From NCBI GenBank assembly GCA_964545585.1, contig CAZJFT010000051.1:1-6702 (forward strand): a DNA stretch of 6,702 nt, written 5' to 3'. A model generated the notes under the pieces. The model was not told the origin of the DNA, did not search any database, and saw nothing but the letters and a program-made list of their open reading frames with translations. Source of the DNA: UBA9642 sp964545585. Lineage in GTDB: Archaea; Nanobdellota; Nanobdellia; Woesearchaeales; UBA9642. Below are positions 5,501 to 6,702 of this stretch, piece after piece (position 1 is the first letter of the stretch; each line of letters begins with the position of its first letter). Position numbers and translations under genes: made by a program.

Positions 5501-6648
5501 AGAACATGACCATTTCTGGAAATACGAGTTGGCTAGGGAATTTCAACCTCGCTAAATTGATGCCTCTAGACGGTGTGACAGTGACTCCCGATTCAGGATA
5601 TACTGCGACAAAGGATATGGTTGTAGAGATTGGCGCAGATGATGTGCCATTATTATTAGATAAGGCCATAAGGATAAGATTAGAGGGAAAATCCGCACAA
5701 CTATTAGGATATTACAGGAATGGATTCACAAAAATAACCTCTGCATGCGATAATGACACCCAAGAATGGGCAGATACATACTTGAATTCAAGTGCAAGCG
5801 GCCATTGCAGGATAACTGCGGCAAATACTACTGATCTCATAATTTGGACTAAGCATCTAAGCCAATTCGTCACATACACGCAAACAGAAGACGAAAATGA
5901 CGGCGGCGGTGGAGGCGGCGGTGGAGGCGGTGGAGGCAGCTCTGGCGGCTCAGCGTATGTCCCGTCTTCAACAAACACTACTTTGACGAATCCATCAGTC
6001 TCATACTCATATATGTTTTTAGAGAATGGCACCAGGATCATAAACATCACACATAGTCAGATACCATTATATGCTATGGCATTGAATACTAATCAGACAA
6101 CAAGTAATGCACGTCTGAAAATTACTGCAGTATCAAATCCGCCTATAGAGAAAGCAGAGACAGTCTATAAATATATACAGATAGACCATGATAATGTGAA
6201 TGATTCCATAATAACCGGCGTACGATTGCAGTTCAAGGTCGATAAGCAATGGCTCTCTGAGAATAAAATAGAGAAGAATCAGATAGTACTATATCGTTAT
6301 TATGATGGATGGGCAATGTTGAACACGTCCATAATAAAAGAGGATTCTGGGAGTATATATTATGAATCATTGAGCCCAGGATTGAGCCTGTTCGCAATAG
6401 CTACTAAACCTAAGCCTCCCGTGACTGTAGTAGAGCCGCCTCAAGATACGCCAGCCGCAGAGATTCCTCCTGAAGAGAATACTATTGAGGCAGACCGTAT
6501 TCCTGAAGGCAAATCAAATCCGACTGTCGTAGTGATTATAGTATTGTCTTTGATAGTGATATTGCTTTACTCATTCTATGCGACGAAGAACAAAAAAGTG
6601 AGTGAATCAAGCAAAGACGAACAGGACAAGAAACAAATAAAGAAGTGA
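2593..6648 (+). CDS. Giant sequon-rich Ig-like surface protein with PGF-pre-PGF-like domain and C-terminal membrane anchor
   Basis: Exported, membrane-anchored cell-surface protein of 1351 residues, with adhesin, envelope or S-layer-like roles possible but not shown. Residues 1-21 form a Sec signal peptide (MKNK, hydrophobic core, VYA/E cleavage). Nine Ig-like modules follow, each ending in a D-x-x-x-P-type linker: prolines 117, 227, 311, 420, 526, 621, 715 and 799, with the ninth ending near 888. Residues 889-979 are an Asn-rich beta segment, and about 980-1103 a beta domain with Cys pair and an LIIWTKHLSQFVTYTQ motif. Then come 12 glycines (1104-1115), a PGF-pre-PGF-like domain (about 1137-1270, with VYKYIQID, IVLYRYYDGWAML and SPGLSLFAIA), a Pro/Glu-rich stalk, one transmembrane helix (1312-1329) and a Lys-rich tail. 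By hand count there are about 85 N-x-S/T sequons, none after the helix, and 18 cysteines, even in number in every module, implying disulfides. No PGF sorting motif precedes the helix. The ATG start is chosen for its Shine-Dalgarno; a GTG at 2581 would add four residues. No enzymatic domain was recognised. Confidence 0.88.
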   Translation: MKNKILIYSVLTFILSFMVYAEIYDLTIISPPDNFYTNNQTPTFTFSIYGNTSANNCTLYIDGNPYGTNDSVVNGTVVIIANDTLSEATHTWYVNCSDEYGYNVTGTRTITVDATRPGIQMISTNVQIIKYEDVGGLYVVEVYFDSVMNESVFPNLTFLPNLDSLLNLNNSNWYNSSRVDYTYSINYINLTEMDINLTVTNAYDLAGNPNNDNNTWTVILDVDTQEPLLSLNSISNNRRYNVSQLDLNYTVSGQEYCWYELDGELTNLTSCENTILSNLTEGAHSFILYANDTFNNVAYRSIMFYTDTLTPTYNYSISHSQISRANNSQMFSVLINWSEQMNQSVGPTLYFTPDISAILNSCGYYWLSSNVSLYNCTIYNILPYEQFDVNMTVFNASDLAGNALVSTSHSNVTNIDMDGPHKTTDTIDGFYTNLSYIIGASFNFTVGFNYSGVSINSSSCGYSLNGAAGPWHYNQTAFNGTHCVFQNVNSSEFNNSIHTLYVFTSDLWKNNVTWGLTSVFRDVSAPTTAPSGNGYNFGDWTANPVNVTFSCSDGTNSSGCQATYTCWDSTNTCTPINLTTAGSSIYISSQGTFYVRYFSVDNLNNTETTSSSTVNIDNTNPTISINMSNNTIIGSNSLPYLIRGTASGGGSGISSLTLYVYVTGYNISNVSGNNWNFTWNPSEGIYNITAEVCDLTSVCVNSTKISGITVDLTAPNTTNNANTTGWNNIFIITLTPNESVSYTSYKIGNLPWQNGTNIVINGSSNVSSGNVLVRYYSVDSAGNSETEKNFTVKYDITAPISTITGFLDDYSPYTFNAWGTDTALVNLSGTDAHSGINRTIYCTDMTNTCTPSTIWNETLNITAPGITYIRYRSIDNLSNTEIIRISRVMILQNNTVYINGSLNVTENETNIIVPQNNTNSTIYVPPNVNATLDFSQIINISVNSTYNVTLNGSINVTVNTTIIIVIEIPQNMTISGNTSWLGNFNLAKLMPLDGVTVTPDSGYTATKDMVVEIGADDVPLLLDKAIRIRLEGKSAQLLGYYRNGFTKITSACDNDTQEWADTYLNSSASGHCRITAANTTDLIIWTKHLSQFVTYTQTEDENDGGGGGGGGGGGGSSGGSAYVPSSTNTTLTNPSVSYSYMFLENGTRIINITHSQIPLYAMALNTNQTTSNARLKITAVSNPPIEKAETVYKYIQIDHDNVNDSIITGVRLQFKVDKQWLSENKIEKNQIVLYRYYDGWAMLNTSIIKEDSGSIYYESLSPGLSLFAIATKPKPPVTVVEPPQDTPAAEIPPEENTIEADRIPEGKSNPTVVVIIVLSLIVILLYSFYATKNKKVSESSKDEQDKKQIKK
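2944..4170 (+). repeat. Tandem duplication of a two-module unit in the surface protein
   Basis: Modules 2-3 (residues 118-311) and 4-5 (312-526) have the same order: a longer module containing MN(E/Q)SV.P.L.F.P and D(I/V)N(L/M)TV.NA.DLAGN, then a shorter one with Cys-Tyr/Trp and a second Cys. DLAGN recurs at residues 204 and 398, 194 apart, the same as the distance between linker prolines 117 and 311. At DNA level TGATTTGGCAGGCAAT is identical at 3201-3216 and 3783-3798. The rest has diverged strongly, so the duplication is old. Confidence 0.6.
5278..5505 (+). repeat. Internal 52-residue repeat in the Asn-rich beta segment
   Basis: Residues 896-916 (VYINGSLNVTENET to IIVPQN) and 948-971 (VTLNGSINVTVNTT to IEIPQN) align as two copies 52 residues apart, sharing NGS(L/I)NVT and ending in PQN. 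Alternating hydrophobic and Asn/Thr residues suggest stacked beta strands. Most Asn residues here sit in sequons. Confidence 0.5.
5902..5937 (+). repeat. Gly-codon microsatellite encoding a 12-Gly linker
   Basis: Two copies of the 12-base unit GGCGGCGGTGGA (5902-5913, 5914-5925) are followed by GGCGGTGGA and GGC. They encode 12 glycines between the acidic EDEND and SSGG, in front of the PGF-pre-PGF-like domain. It is a sharp GC-rich island in AT-rich DNA. All units are multiples of three, so slippage would alter linker length without a frameshift. Confidence 0.9.
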
Positions 6649-6656
6649 ACGTCGAA

Positions 6657-6675
6657 TTTTTTCTATAATTTTTTT
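6657..6675 (+). terminator. Oligo-T terminator after the surface-protein gene
   Basis: Runs of six (6657-6662) and seven (6669-6675) T begin 8 bases after the TGA stop, with no hairpin needed or obvious. This is the usual archaeal intrinsic terminator form. The remaining bases to 6702 hold no recognisable feature. Confidence 0.65.
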
Positions 6676-6702
6676 GGTATGTTCTAGAAATTATTAAATT
6701 AG

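Noticed and set aside
4008..5669. Several minus-strand open frames under the surface protein
   Set aside because: They are antisense shadows permitted by repetitive Asn/Thr/Ser codons, with no promoter or Shine-Dalgarno tied to them.
5712..6050. Minus-strand frame with a proline-rich tract
   Set aside because: The poly-Pro is only the reverse complement of the glycine repeat in the surface protein. There is no start signal, and the overlapping sense frame is clearly the real one.
2593..6648. Surface-protein repeats as signs of a mobile element or CRISPR
   Set aside because: All repeats are in-frame protein modules within one intact gene. There are no terminal inverted repeats, transposase, or regularly spaced identical repeats.
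6682..6689. Perfect 8-base palindrome TTCTAGAA near the right edge
   Set aside because: Too short to mean anything on its own in AT-rich intergenic DNA; no partner copy or stem extension was seen.

Overview
The window looks like chromosomal DNA from an archaeon, most likely one of the small-genome DPANN lineages (Woesearchaeota/Pacearchaeota-like). This lineage call is an inference from gene content and protein style. What is seen directly: an archaeal exosome subunit (Rrp42) followed by RNA polymerase subunit K (RpoK), BRE/TATA-type promoters, a Shine-Dalgarno that matches the archaeal 16S tail, oligo-T terminators, AT-rich DNA, and a giant Asn/Thr/Ser-rich surface protein of a type common in those lineages.

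Layout. (1) Positions 1-962, + strand: the end of rrp42 (its start lies outside the window), then rpoK 14 bp downstream with its own strong Shine-Dalgarno. This is a housekeeping RNA-decay/transcription pair. (2) Positions 963-1059: a convergent intergenic stretch packed with T runs on the + strand only. It should stop rpoK transcripts but offers no such stop to the facing gene. (3) Positions 1060-2474, - strand: a winged-helix regulator of 134 residues followed by galE, a UDP-glucose/UDP-GlcNAc 4-epimerase. (4) Positions 2475-2592: a divergent promoter region with a TATA element facing each way and small repeats between them. (5) Positions 2593-6648, + strand: a 1351-residue exported, membrane-anchored protein. 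It has a signal peptide, nine Ig-like modules, an Asn-rich beta segment, a cysteine-containing beta domain, a 12-glycine linker, a PGF-pre-PGF-like domain, one transmembrane helix and a lysine-rich tail. By hand count it carries about 85 N-glycosylation sequons, all on the outer side of the membrane. (6) Positions 6649-6702: an oligo-T terminator.

How it may work together (inference): the regulator sits between galE and the surface protein and is divergent from the latter. A galactose-type nucleotide sugar from GalE could feed the N-glycan decorating the sequon-loaded surface protein, with the regulator tuning both. No glycosyltransferase or oligosaccharyltransferase lies in the window, so this link rests on arrangement only. 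No mobile element, CRISPR array, tRNA or rRNA was seen.
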